Positions 51,777 to 59,603 of a stretch of 64,000 nt of DNA are shown here, piece by piece (the first letter of the stretch is position 1; each line of letters opens with the position of its first letter). Source of the DNA: Alphaproteobacteria bacterium (GTDB taxonomy: Bacteria > Pseudomonadota > Alphaproteobacteria > Sphingomonadales > Sphingomonadaceae); contig JAFAZW010000039.1 in assembly GCA_019239415.1 (NCBI GenBank), positions 1 through 64,000 on the forward strand. The letters run 5' to 3'. The translations under genes and the position numbers were made by a program. Under the pieces are notes generated by a model. The model had not been told where the DNA came from. It did not search any database and saw only the letters and a program-made list of their open reading frames with translations.

Positions 51777-52835
51777 ATGCTGCCGGCGCGACAGGGCGAC
51801 TGTATCTGGATCGAATATTCGGCCGGGAATGCCACTCATCATCTGGTGATCGACGGTGGGCCAGAGCACGCTGGCGCTCTCACGCACGAAGTCGCACGCC
51901 GCCTCCGCGCATCTGACGAGGGGGGCCTCCACATCGACCTGCTCGTGGTGACCCATATCGACAACGATCACATCGGGGGCGTAGTCGATCTGATCGAGGG
52001 GCTGCCCGCCGGGCTGAGCTTCGGCGACATCTGGTTCAACGGCTTCAGGCATCTCGTGCCGACGGACCGGTTGGGAACCGCCCAGGCCGACCGGCTCTCA
52101 GATGCGCTCGCCGCCAGCGGCCTCCCATGGAACGAGGCTTTCGACCACGGCCCAGTCACCATCCCCGCGCAGGGAGCGCTACCTCGGATCCGGCGCCAGG
52201 GCGTGCTGGACCTAACACTGCTCGGGCCCGGAGAGGACGCGCTCGTGCGGCTTGCACGCGAATGGGATGAGGACGTCCGGCAAGGGCGGACCGAGCCGCA
52301 CCGAGCGACCCCGTCGGACTTCATGGGCCGCAAGGACAAATGGCCCCCCGATGTCGACGCCTTGTTAAAGGAGCGCTTCGAGGCCGATGCCGGCGCCCCC
52401 AACGGCTCCAGCATTGCACTGCTGCTCGGCTATTGCGGAAGGCAGATCCTGCTGAGCGCCGACGCTCCGGCAGATCCGCTCGCGGAGTCGATTCGCCGCC
52501 TTCTCGCCCAGAGCGGCGGTATGGAACGATTAGCTCTCGACGCCTGCAAGGTTTCTCATCACGGCAGCAAGAAAAGCACCAGCTGCGACCTGCTGGGACT
52601 ATTGCGCTGCAATCACTGGCTGATTTCTACCGATGGGAGCTATTTCGGGCATCCAGACTCTGCGGCAATAGCGCGCCTCATCACGCATGGCGGGCCGAAG
52701 CCCGAGCTGATATTCAATTCGCGCAAGGAATTCTCCTCGCGCTGGGAAAGGGCAAACCCGTCGAACCGCGCGAAGTTCTCGGTCCGCCTGCCGACGGAGG
52801 AAGGGTCGCCGGTGACGATGAATTTTCCCGTCTGA
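51777..52835 (+). CDS. Soluble ComEC-like metallo-beta-lactamase-fold hydrolase
   Basis: A 352-aa MBL-fold protein. The first metal motif is T-H60-I-D62-N-D64-H65-IGG, in which Asp replaces the second His of the classic HxHxDH, as in ComEC-type enzymes. Further motifs are LLSADAP, KVSH261-H262-GSKKS and YFGH292-PDSAAI, also ComEC-like. There is no signal peptide or membrane helix. The N-terminal strand TLTLTMLPARQGDCIWIEY continues two to six codons upstream of ATG 51777, where no usual start codon exists, so the annotated start may be slightly short; GGAGG lies about 20 bases upstream. It probably hydrolyses a phosphodiester or nucleotide substrate and works with the CHAT protein. Confidence 0.85.
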   Translation: MLPARQGDCIWIEYSAGNATHHLVIDGGPEHAGALTHEVARRLRASDEGGLHIDLLVVTHIDNDHIGGVVDLIEGLPAGLSFGDIWFNGFRHLVPTDRLGTAQADRLSDALAASGLPWNEAFDHGPVTIPAQGALPRIRRQGVLDLTLLGPGEDALVRLAREWDEDVRQGRTEPHRATPSDFMGRKDKWPPDVDALLKERFEADAGAPNGSSIALLLGYCGRQILLSADAPADPLAESIRRLLAQSGGMERLALDACKVSHHGSKKSTSCDLLGLLRCNHWLISTDGSYFGHPDSAAIARLITHGGPKPELIFNSRKEFSSRWERANPSNRAKFSVRLPTEEGSPVTMNFPV

Positions 52836-52866
52836 ACGTCGCGGCGAGTTCGGCCCGCCCGCGCCC

Positions 52867-53490
52867 CTAGTGCCCCATGTGGGGCCGCAGGAAGTCGGTG
52901 ACGGCGGTGTTCGAGAGGGAGGCGTAGTCGTCGACCGTGCCTTCCGAATCGCTGGTGAAGATCAGCATCGGGCATTCGGTGTCGGTCGCCTCGACGCTCT
53001 TCCGGTCCAGCTGGCGGCCGGTCTTCGCTTCCCTGAGCGTCAGCTCGTAGGTCGCCGTATGCCAGCGGATCTTGTTCTGCGACGGCTTGCCGTCCTTCTG
53101 GTACTTGTCGCAGACCCTGACCTCGCGGGCGGCCGTGCGGCGGGCGCAGACGACGAGGTCGATCGCCTTGAACGGGTCGCCCCTGGCCGCATATTGCACC
53201 GTCCAGTCGGCCGGCAGCGACGACGAATGGTCGGACATGTCGTCCTTGTAGGTGGCGAAATAGAGCGCCTTGTGGGCCTTGCCGGCGGCGTCGTAGGCGC
53301 TCGCCGCCGAGGCCGACGCGCCCGAGCACACGCCCTTGAAATCGTCGGGGAAGAGCTGGGCCGGCAGCTCGGCGGGGATGCCGGAGGCGCTCTGCCCGGC
53401 GCTGTTGCCGCCCTTGCCGCCGCACCCGGCGACGGCGGCGACCGCCAGCATGGCCGGCAACGCGGACAAGCCGCCCGCAGTCTTCGCCAC
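52867..53490 (-). CDS. Putative lipoprotein of unknown function
   Basis: A 207-aa protein from GTG 53490 (GGGGGGATC upstream); a longer frame from 53553 would put a non-leader sequence in front. The leader KTAGGLSALPAMLAVAAVAGC ends in a lipobox Cys, followed by a Gly/Ser linker. The mature domain contains VQYAARGDPFKAIDLVVCARRTA, KIRWHTATYELTLREAKTGRQL and DTECPMLIFTSDSEGTVDDY, with several Cys. I do not recognise the family. It converges on the MBL gene with a 31-base gap. Confidence 0.75.
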   Translation of the reverse strand: MAKTAGGLSALPAMLAVAAVAGCGGKGGNSAGQSASGIPAELPAQLFPDDFKGVCSGASASAASAYDAAGKAHKALYFATYKDDMSDHSSSLPADWTVQYAARGDPFKAIDLVVCARRTAAREVRVCDKYQKDGKPSQNKIRWHTATYELTLREAKTGRQLDRKSVEATDTECPMLIFTSDSEGTVDDYASLSNTAVTDFLRPHMGH

Positions 53491-53574
53491 GCCGAGATCC
53501 CCCCTTCCCGATGCTGGTCGAGCGATCAGATGCGCCGGCGCGGCCATTGTCAATGGCGGTGCGGGGAGGGGAAA

Positions 53575-53671
53575 GGGGACAGGAGGGGAGAGGGACAGTC
53601 ACTTTCCGGCACGCGACGCGAAGATGAGCGCCATCGTGCGTGAAAGTGACTGTCCCCGGCGCTCTGTCCCC
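53575..53671. repeat. Nested GGGGACAG palindromic repeat (REP-like)
   Basis: An inner inverted pair, GGGACAGTCACTTTC (53592-53606) and GAAAGTGACTGTCCC (53642-53656), is surrounded by an outer pair, GGGGACAG (53575-53582) and CTGTCCCC (53664-53671). It is related to the element at 44215-44281 but has a different loop. It lies upstream of the lipoprotein gene. Confidence 0.85.
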
Positions 53672-53680
53672 GCCGTGCCC

Positions 53681-53944
53681 TCAGGGCCTGGTTGCATCCT
53701 CCTCGGCGCGGCGCCTCGCTTCGTCGCGAGCGGCGGCGGCGCGGAGGGAATCCTTCTCGCTCGCTTCCTTGCGCAGCGCCGCATTCTCGGCCTCGAGGCG
53801 CTTGACCTCGTCGCGGCGCAGGTCCGCCTCCTCGCGGTAGCGGGCCTTCCACTTGCCGCCGCTCCTCAGCGCCATGCCGACGACGAGGCCGAGCAGGAAG
53901 ACGAGGCCGACGACCAGCCACTGGTTGGGGGTGAAATCGGGCAC
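53681..53944 (-). CDS. Small membrane-anchored coiled-coil protein
   Basis: An 87-aa protein from GTG 53944 with GGAGGAG upstream. One N-terminal helix (WLVVGLVFLLGLVVGMALRSG) anchors it in the membrane, and the remaining 55 residues are a highly charged heptad-like helix (EEADLRRDEVKRLEAENAALRKEASEKD). It resembles small LapA/YtxH-like envelope proteins in layout but I assign no family. It follows the Tad operon terminator on the same strand, so it is probably independent. Confidence 0.7.
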   Translation of the reverse strand: MPDFTPNQWLVVGLVFLLGLVVGMALRSGGKWKARYREEADLRRDEVKRLEAENAALRKEASEKDSLRAAAARDEARRRAEEDATRP

Positions 53945-54000
53945 TTGGCTCCTCCTTCGCGCCGCGCGTGGCGCGTCCTTTTCAGGAGCGGAAAAGGCGG

Positions 54001-54025
54001 CGGGGGCGGGATTGTTCCGCCCCCG
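54001..54025 (-). terminator. Terminator of the tad/cpa operon
   Basis: CGGGGGCGG (54001-54009) pairs perfectly with CCGCCCCCG (54017-54025) over 9 bp with a 7-base loop. On the minus strand it follows tadC by 17 bases and is succeeded within ten bases by CTTTTCC. Confidence 0.7.
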
Positions 54026-54042
54026 TGTCCTTTTCGCGCGGC

Positions 54043-55044
54043 TCAGTTCTTCAGGAGGTTGTCCGAGATCGAGCAGCTCGCCGGGCCGAGGATGACGATG
54101 AACAGCACCGGCAGGATGAAAAGGATGAGCGGCACGGTCATGATCGCCGGCAGCCGCGCCGCTTTCTCCTCGGCGCGCATCATCCGCTCGTTGCGGAACT
54201 CGGCCGAGAGGACGCGCAGCGCGGAGGCGAGCGGCGTGCCGTATTTCTCGGTCTGGATCATCGTCGTGACGACGCCGCGGATCGATTCGAGATCGATGCG
54301 GGTGGCGAGATTCTCGAAGGCGAGGCGGCGGTCGGTCAGGAAGCCCAGCTCGATCGAGGTCAAGGCGAATTCGTCGCCGAGCTCGGGATAGGCCTTGCCC
54401 AGCTCGCGGGCGACGCGGCTGAAGGCGGCGTCGACGGTGAGGCCGGCCTCGGCGCAGATGACGAGCAGGTCGAGCGCGTCGGGGAGGCCCTTGCGGATGG
54501 CGTGGGTGCGCTTGGTGACCTTGTTCTTCAGCCAGATGTCCGGCGCCTTATAGGCGAGGATCAGGGTGCCGGCGACGAGCCCATATTTCTTGAATGCGCC
54601 CCACGCCGGGAACCAGTCGAGGACGTAGACGCCGACGATGACGATCGTCCCGAGCACGACGGGCAGCACGAGACGCGCAAAGATGACCACGAAGGCGAGG
54701 TCCTTGGAGCGGATCCCGGCCTGCATCAGCCGGCGCTGCGCCTTCGTCACCTGCTCGTCCTGCAGCATCTTCAGGGAGCCGAGCACGCCGCGGACCTTGT
54801 CCGCCATCTCGTTCTTGTTGGTGATGTTGCGGCGTCGCTTCGAGCTCGAGGCGACGATGCCCGCCTTCAATTGCTCACGCCGCTCGTTGAGGGCCTTGAC
54901 GCGCTTGGCCATCGGGTCGCGCACCGTCGCCGCCGCATAGACGGCGACGAGCACGGCGAAGGTCGCGAGGGCGGCGAGGAAGGTCGCCACCATCAGCACG
55001 TCGACGCCCAACAAGGTGGGATGCGGGGGAGGGACGTCCTGCAT
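54043..55044 (-). CDS. tadC: Tad pilus inner-membrane protein TadC
   Basis: A 333-aa T2SS-F-family platform protein. It has an N-terminal helix (VATFLAALATFAVLVAVYAAA), the central GLPDALDLLVICAEAGLTVDAAFSRVARELG signature, and C-terminal helices around MTVPLILFILPVLFIVILGPA. TadB and TadC form the inner-membrane platform on which the TadA ATPase acts. One base separates it from tadB. The operon ends here; tadD and the pseudopilin genes tadE/F are not in the window. Confidence 0.95.
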   Translation of the reverse strand: MQDVPPPHPTLLGVDVLMVATFLAALATFAVLVAVYAAATVRDPMAKRVKALNERREQLKAGIVASSSKRRRNITNKNEMADKVRGVLGSLKMLQDEQVTKAQRRLMQAGIRSKDLAFVVIFARLVLPVVLGTIVIVGVYVLDWFPAWGAFKKYGLVAGTLILAYKAPDIWLKNKVTKRTHAIRKGLPDALDLLVICAEAGLTVDAAFSRVARELGKAYPELGDEFALTSIELGFLTDRRLAFENLATRIDLESIRGVVTTMIQTEKYGTPLASALRVLSAEFRNERMMRAEEKAARLPAIMTVPLILFILPVLFIVILGPASCSISDNLLKN

Positions 55045-55045
55045 G

Positions 55046-56023
55046 TCAGATCTCGAAATCCACCATCTTGGCCATGATGAACACGCCGATGCCCATCCAG
55101 ATGAGGCCGCCGCAGCCGACGATGATCAGCCGCTGGTCGACGAAAAAAGTGTGCATGTAGTTGGGGTTGATCCACAGCACGAGGGTGAAGACGATGAAGG
55201 GGAGGGCGCCCACGATCCAGGCCGAGGCCTTGGATTCGGACGACATCGCCTTGATCTTGAGCTTCATCTGGGCGCGCTTCCTGAGCACGTCGGCGAGGTT
55301 GGCAAGGGTCTCGGCGAGGTTGCCGCCGGTCTCGCGCTGGATGGCGAGCGTGATGACGAAGAACTGGAATTCGGGCGTGCCCATCCGATCCGCCGCTTCC
55401 TGCAGCGCGGCCTCCATGGTGCGGCCGATCTTCATCTTGTCGGCCACGGCGCGGAACTCGTCCTGGATCGGGCCGGGGACCTCGGCGGCGACGACGTTCA
55501 TCGTCTCGGAGATGGGGAGGCCCGATCGCAGGCCGCGCACCATCAGTTCCAGGGCGTCCGGGAAGCGGCTGTTGAACTGGGCGATGCGGCGCTTGATCAG
55601 CTTGCCGACGACGTAGTGGGGGAGGCCGATGCCGGCGAACAGGCCGACGAAGACGGCGAGCAGCATCGGCATGCCACGCATCGCCAGCAGGAAACCGACG
55701 ATCACCATCAACGCCAGCGAAGCGAGGGCATATTGGCCGAGCGACCACGACTTGCCGGTCTGCTGGAGCCGTGCGGTGAGGACCGCGGGGTTCGGGATGA
55801 AGCGCTGGGCGAGACCGTCCATCCGGTTCTCGGATCGATTGGCGAGGAGCCGCTTCAATTGCGCCTGGGTGGCGACCTCGTTGGATTTGCTGTGCCGTTC
55901 GCGAACGGTCTCGAGGCGCCGGCTGAGCGCCTTCGAGCGGGACGGGCCGCTGACTGCCGCGAGGACGAGCAGCCCGCTGCCCAGCAAGCCCGCCACCAGC
56001 ATCAGGAATTCAAAGCTCAGCAC
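55046..56023 (-). CDS. tadB: Tad pilus inner-membrane protein TadB
   Basis: A 325-aa T2SS-F-family protein from GTG 56023. The N-terminal membrane segment is LMLVAGLLGSGLLVLAAVSG; the T2SSF core contains RFPDALELMVRGLRSGLPISETMNVVAAEVPGPIQDEFR and ETGGNLAETLANLADVLRKRAQMKLKIKAMSSE; the last helices follow. Partner of TadC. Upstream, only 40 bases separate it from cpaE, so the cpaF/tadA gene usually present between them is absent. Confidence 0.95.
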   Translation of the reverse strand: MLSFEFLMLVAGLLGSGLLVLAAVSGPSRSKALSRRLETVRERHSKSNEVATQAQLKRLLANRSENRMDGLAQRFIPNPAVLTARLQQTGKSWSLGQYALASLALMVIVGFLLAMRGMPMLLAVFVGLFAGIGLPHYVVGKLIKRRIAQFNSRFPDALELMVRGLRSGLPISETMNVVAAEVPGPIQDEFRAVADKMKIGRTMEAALQEAADRMGTPEFQFFVITLAIQRETGGNLAETLANLADVLRKRAQMKLKIKAMSSESKASAWIVGALPFIVFTLVLWINPNYMHTFFVDQRLIIVGCGGLIWMGIGVFIMAKMVDFEI

Positions 56024-56063
56024 ATCCGTGTTCCCGTCTCAGGCAAGGGCCGCCGGCCCGGGC

Positions 56064-57347
56064 TCAAGCCTCCGCCTTCACCTTCGGCGACTTCGCAAGC
56101 AGCGACTTGAGGTTCAGCTTGTCGATCAGCGACACCGCGGCCTTGGCCTCGTCGCCGGCCGTGCGCTCGCCGCCCTCGACGGCCGAGACCGTCGTGGTGA
56201 CGAGTTGGCCGAGCGGCTGGGCGATCTTGGCCGCGGTCGCGACCTTGGCGAACGGTTGTCCCAGCTTGGCCGACTGCGCGGCAGCCTTGGCGTCCAGGGG
56301 GATGGAGATGTCGACGGCGCGCTCGATCGATTGCTCGAAATCCTTGCGGCTGATCTCCTGCTGCGTGCCGGCGACGCGGTTCGCCACGACGACCACCTTC
56401 GCCTGCGGCGCATTGGCCTTGAGCCAGGACAGGAGGCGGATCGCGTCGCGGGTGGCCGCGAGCGTATATTCGACGACCACGAACGCGACATGCACGTCGT
56501 GGACCAGGTGCGGATGCTGGATGAGCATCGACCGCGGCAGGTCCATGACCGTGCTCTCGAAGGCGTTCCGGATCTCCTCCTGCAGCTGATAAAAAGCGCT
56601 GCCGTCGTTCATCAACGGCTGGTTGAGGGGCGCTTCCGCCGAGAGGATGCACAGCTTCTCGTTCGCGCGCACCATGGCGCGCTCGATGAAGAGGCCGTCG
56701 ATGCGGCTCGGATTCTCGATCGCGTCGGTGAGGCCGCGGCCCGGCTCGATGTCGAGCGCGAGCGCGCCGGTTCCGAAGTGGATGTCGAGGTCGAGAAGGG
56801 CGGTCGAGCGGCTGGCCTTGTCGCCCAGCAGCCACGCGAGCGACGTCGCGAGGGTCGAGGCGCCGACGCCGCCCCTGGTGCCGATCACCGCGGCGACGAC
56901 ATGCGGCTTGTCGGTCGCCGAGTCGTTCACGCGCGGGCCGGAAATGGTCAGTTGGGCATGGGCGAAGGCGTCCCGCACGTGGTCGGGGGTGAAGGGCTTG
57001 AGCAGATAATCCTGGAGGCCGGAGGCGACCAGGTCGCGGTACAGGCGCACGTCGTTGACCTGGCCGGCGGCGATGACGACCGTCCCGGGCTCGCACACCT
57101 CCGCCAACGCGTTGATGTCGTTCAGCGGGTCGCCGCTTTCCGAAAGGTCGACGAACAGGATGGACGGGCTCGCGGACACCGAGAGCGTCTGAATGGCGTT
57201 GCGAAGGCCGCCCTTGTTGACCTTTTCCGGCGCCCATCCGTGTTCGACCACGACCGGGCGCAGCATCTCGGCCGTGGCATCGTCGCAGACGAAGGCGGAG
57301 AAGGGATCGCGGAGGCTCGCGCGCGAGGCGTTGAAGGGCGCGTTCAT
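56064..57347 (-). CDS. cpaE: Tad pilus localisation protein CpaE/TadZ
   Basis: A 427-aa protein with an N-terminal atypical receiver domain (ILFVDLSESGDPLNDINALAE, GLQDYLLKPFTPDHV) and a ParA/MinD-like domain. Its P-loop is the deviant form IGTRGGVGASTLATSLAW, followed by ALLDLDIHFGTGALALDIEPG. CpaE/TadZ places the pilus machinery at the cell pole. Its ATG overlaps the cpaD stop (TAATG). Confidence 0.95.
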   Translation of the reverse strand: MNAPFNASRASLRDPFSAFVCDDATAEMLRPVVVEHGWAPEKVNKGGLRNAIQTLSVSASPSILFVDLSESGDPLNDINALAEVCEPGTVVIAAGQVNDVRLYRDLVASGLQDYLLKPFTPDHVRDAFAHAQLTISGPRVNDSATDKPHVVAAVIGTRGGVGASTLATSLAWLLGDKASRSTALLDLDIHFGTGALALDIEPGRGLTDAIENPSRIDGLFIERAMVRANEKLCILSAEAPLNQPLMNDGSAFYQLQEEIRNAFESTVMDLPRSMLIQHPHLVHDVHVAFVVVEYTLAATRDAIRLLSWLKANAPQAKVVVVANRVAGTQQEISRKDFEQSIERAVDISIPLDAKAAAQSAKLGQPFAKVATAAKIAQPLGQLVTTTVSAVEGGERTAGDEAKAAVSLIDKLNLKSLLAKSPKVKAEA

Positions 57348-57991
57348 TACTTGCCACCTCCCTGGGTGTTCATCGTGGTGAGGCCCTTGGTGCCGGTCGG
57401 CGGGGTCTCGCGATAGACCTTGATCGCCTTGGCGGCCGTGCCGGTATCCCGCGCGCCGCTCCCGGCATGACCGAGCACCAGGTCGGACGGATCGGCGACC
57501 ATTGCGGCGAGGTTCGAATTGACGCTGCAGCCGTAATTGGCCGACGTGACGCTGGGCCCGCGGGTCTCCCCGAACGGGCAGCCCGGCACGTAGGCGAAGC
57601 TCCGGCTGACGATCACCCGCACCGAACCGGGGGCGACGCTGCCGGGGGTGACGGGCGCGCCGTCGGAGAGGAGCAGGCCGTATTCGGCGGCGATCCGGGC
57701 CACGTCTTGGCGGGCGCCGGTCGGGCCATAGGCCTCGTCCACCCAGATGCGGTCGCCATAGCCGACGCCGAGCGAGCCGAACCAGGCGTTGAGCCGGCTG
57801 CGCTCGGTCGGCGACAACCGGTCCTCGCGGGCGGCGAGGTCCATCACATAGTCGGTGCGCTGGACGACCGGCTGGGCGGGCGAGTCGAGGCCGTGCTCGA
57901 CACCTTGGGGCCGGCGGCGTGCATCGGCCGGGCCGGCCACCACCGTGCCGGCGGCGAGGAGGGCGATCAGGAGATTACGAGTCGCGTTCAT
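57347..57991 (-). CDS. cpaD: Tad pilus assembly protein CpaD
   Basis: A 214-aa periplasmic/outer-membrane associated protein with a leader MNATRNLLIALLAAGTVVAGPADA lacking a lipobox Cys. The CpaD signature SANYGCSVNSNLAAMVADPSDLV is present, with SRLNAWFGSLGVGYGDRIWVDE earlier. CpaD is thought to act as a pilotin-like partner of the secretin CpaC. It sits between cpaC and cpaE as in Caulobacter. Confidence 0.93.
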   Translation of the reverse strand: MNATRNLLIALLAAGTVVAGPADARRRPQGVEHGLDSPAQPVVQRTDYVMDLAAREDRLSPTERSRLNAWFGSLGVGYGDRIWVDEAYGPTGARQDVARIAAEYGLLLSDGAPVTPGSVAPGSVRVIVSRSFAYVPGCPFGETRGPSVTSANYGCSVNSNLAAMVADPSDLVLGHAGSGARDTGTAAKAIKVYRETPPTGTKGLTTMNTQGGGK

Positions 57992-58015
57992 GTCGAGAGA
58001 TCCTCTACCTGTCGC

Positions 58016-59602
58016 TCAGAAGCTGAAACCGGGAGCGGCCGAAGCGGACGCCTGGGGCTGCGCGGGCCGGACCCCCGGCTGCTGGGCGAGCTTCGGCACC
58101 GCGGGGGCGGCGGGCCCGGGCACCGGTGCAGCGCTGCCGATCCCAGGAGCCGCCTGCGGCGGCGCCATCGTCGGCACCGGTCGGCGGACAGCCGTCGCAT
58201 TATGCTCGTTCTGGTCGAGCAAGACCCGGTCGAGCGCCGTCCCATTGCGGATGTTGTCGGTGGGGAGCGCGATCTGGTTGGCGTTGACCGGCCGCACCAG
58301 ATAGGGCGTGATCACGATCACCAGCTCGGTCTCGTTGCGCTTGAAGGCGTTCGACTTGAACAGCGCCCCGATGATCGGCAGGCTGCCGAGCAGCGGCGCC
58401 TTGTTGGTGGTGTTGCCGGTCGAGTTGCGCAGCAGGCCGCCGATCATGAAGCTCTGGCCCGAGCCGAGCTCGACCGTCGTCTCCGCGCGGCGCGTCGTCA
58501 GCGACGGCACGGAGAAGCCGTTGAGCTGGATCGCGCCGGCGTCCGACAGCTCCGAAACCTCGGGCCGGACGCGCATGGAGATGCGGCCGTCCTCCAGCAC
58601 GGTCGGGGTGAAGGCCAGGCTGACGCCATATTGCTTGAACTCGACGCTGACGCCGTTGAGGCCGCTCGAGGTGGGGATCGGAAACTCACCGCCGGCCAGG
58701 AAACTCGCCGTCTCGCCCGACAGCGCGGTGAGGTTCGGCTCGGCGAGGGTGTGGACCGCGCCGACCTGCTCGTTGAGCTTCAGCGTCGACAGGATATCGA
58801 GCCCCAGCAGGTGCCCGGCACCCACCAAGGTCGTGCCGGGGCCCTGGTTGAACGTGTAGGTCGGGACGGGGCGATTCGTCACCGGATCGAGGGCGCCGGT
58901 ATAGGTGATCGTGCCCGGGTTGCCCTGCGACGCTCCGAACAGGAAGCCGCCATTGTTGTTCGCCTTCGAGAGCAGGTTCATCCCGATCTCCTTGACGAGC
59001 GTGCGGCTGACCTCCGCGATCGTGACCTTCAGCGTTACCTGGAGGGGCGTCGCGGTCTTGAGGCGGCTGATGACCTGCGTGTTGGCGCCGACGAAACCCT
59101 GCACGAGGCGGGTCGCCTCCTCGACGTCCGCGGGGGCGGCGACGGTGCCGGTAAGGAGCACGATGCCGTTGACCGGCGTGGCGCGGATCTGCGCTTCCGG
59201 CATCGCCACGCGGAGCAGCTCGTCGAGCGATCCCATGTTGGTGCCGACGCGGACGTTGGCCGAGAAGATCGTGCGGCCGCCCTTGTCGGTCGCGAACACG
59301 GTGGTCTCGCCCGGCGCCTTGCCGAACACGTAGATCTGGTTGTTCGACCGGACCTGGACGTCGGCGATCGCGTCGTTGGCGACGAAAAGGTCCGTCATCT
59401 GGCCGTCCAGGCGCACCATGCGGCCGGTGCCGACCGAGAGGGTCAGATCGCTCGACGGCCGGACCGAAGGCGCCGCGCGGGGGCCGGCCGGGGCAGGCGC
59501 GAGGCTGGGCTGCGCCTGGGCTGCGCCGGCCACGCTCGCGCCGAGCAGGGCCACCGTGGCGGTGCCGGACAGGACGCGGCGGGCGAAGTTCGCATGGGTC
59601 AT
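58016..59602 (-). CDS. cpaC: Tad pilus secretin CpaC/RcpA
   Basis: A 528-aa outer-membrane secretin with leader through AGAAQAQ. It begins with the pilus-assembly N-domain (LSVGTGRMVRLDGQMTDLFVANDAIADVQVRSNNQIYVFGK), then a BON-like repeat (VLLTGTVAAPADVEEATRLV), and the secretin domain (LAEPNLTALSGETASFLAGGEFPIP, then EFKQYGVSLAFTPTVL) ending in VIVITPYLVRPV. A C-terminal Pro/Ala-rich tail follows. It forms the outer-membrane pore for the Flp pilus. Confidence 0.95.
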   Translation of the reverse strand: MTHANFARRVLSGTATVALLGASVAGAAQAQPSLAPAPAGPRAAPSVRPSSDLTLSVGTGRMVRLDGQMTDLFVANDAIADVQVRSNNQIYVFGKAPGETTVFATDKGGRTIFSANVRVGTNMGSLDELLRVAMPEAQIRATPVNGIVLLTGTVAAPADVEEATRLVQGFVGANTQVISRLKTATPLQVTLKVTIAEVSRTLVKEIGMNLLSKANNNGGFLFGASQGNPGTITYTGALDPVTNRPVPTYTFNQGPGTTLVGAGHLLGLDILSTLKLNEQVGAVHTLAEPNLTALSGETASFLAGGEFPIPTSSGLNGVSVEFKQYGVSLAFTPTVLEDGRISMRVRPEVSELSDAGAIQLNGFSVPSLTTRRAETTVELGSGQSFMIGGLLRNSTGNTTNKAPLLGSLPIIGALFKSNAFKRNETELVIVITPYLVRPVNANQIALPTDNIRNGTALDRVLLDQNEHNATAVRRPVPTMAPPQAAPGIGSAAPVPGPAAPAVPKLAQQPGVRPAQPQASASAAPGFSF

Positions 59603-59603
59603 C

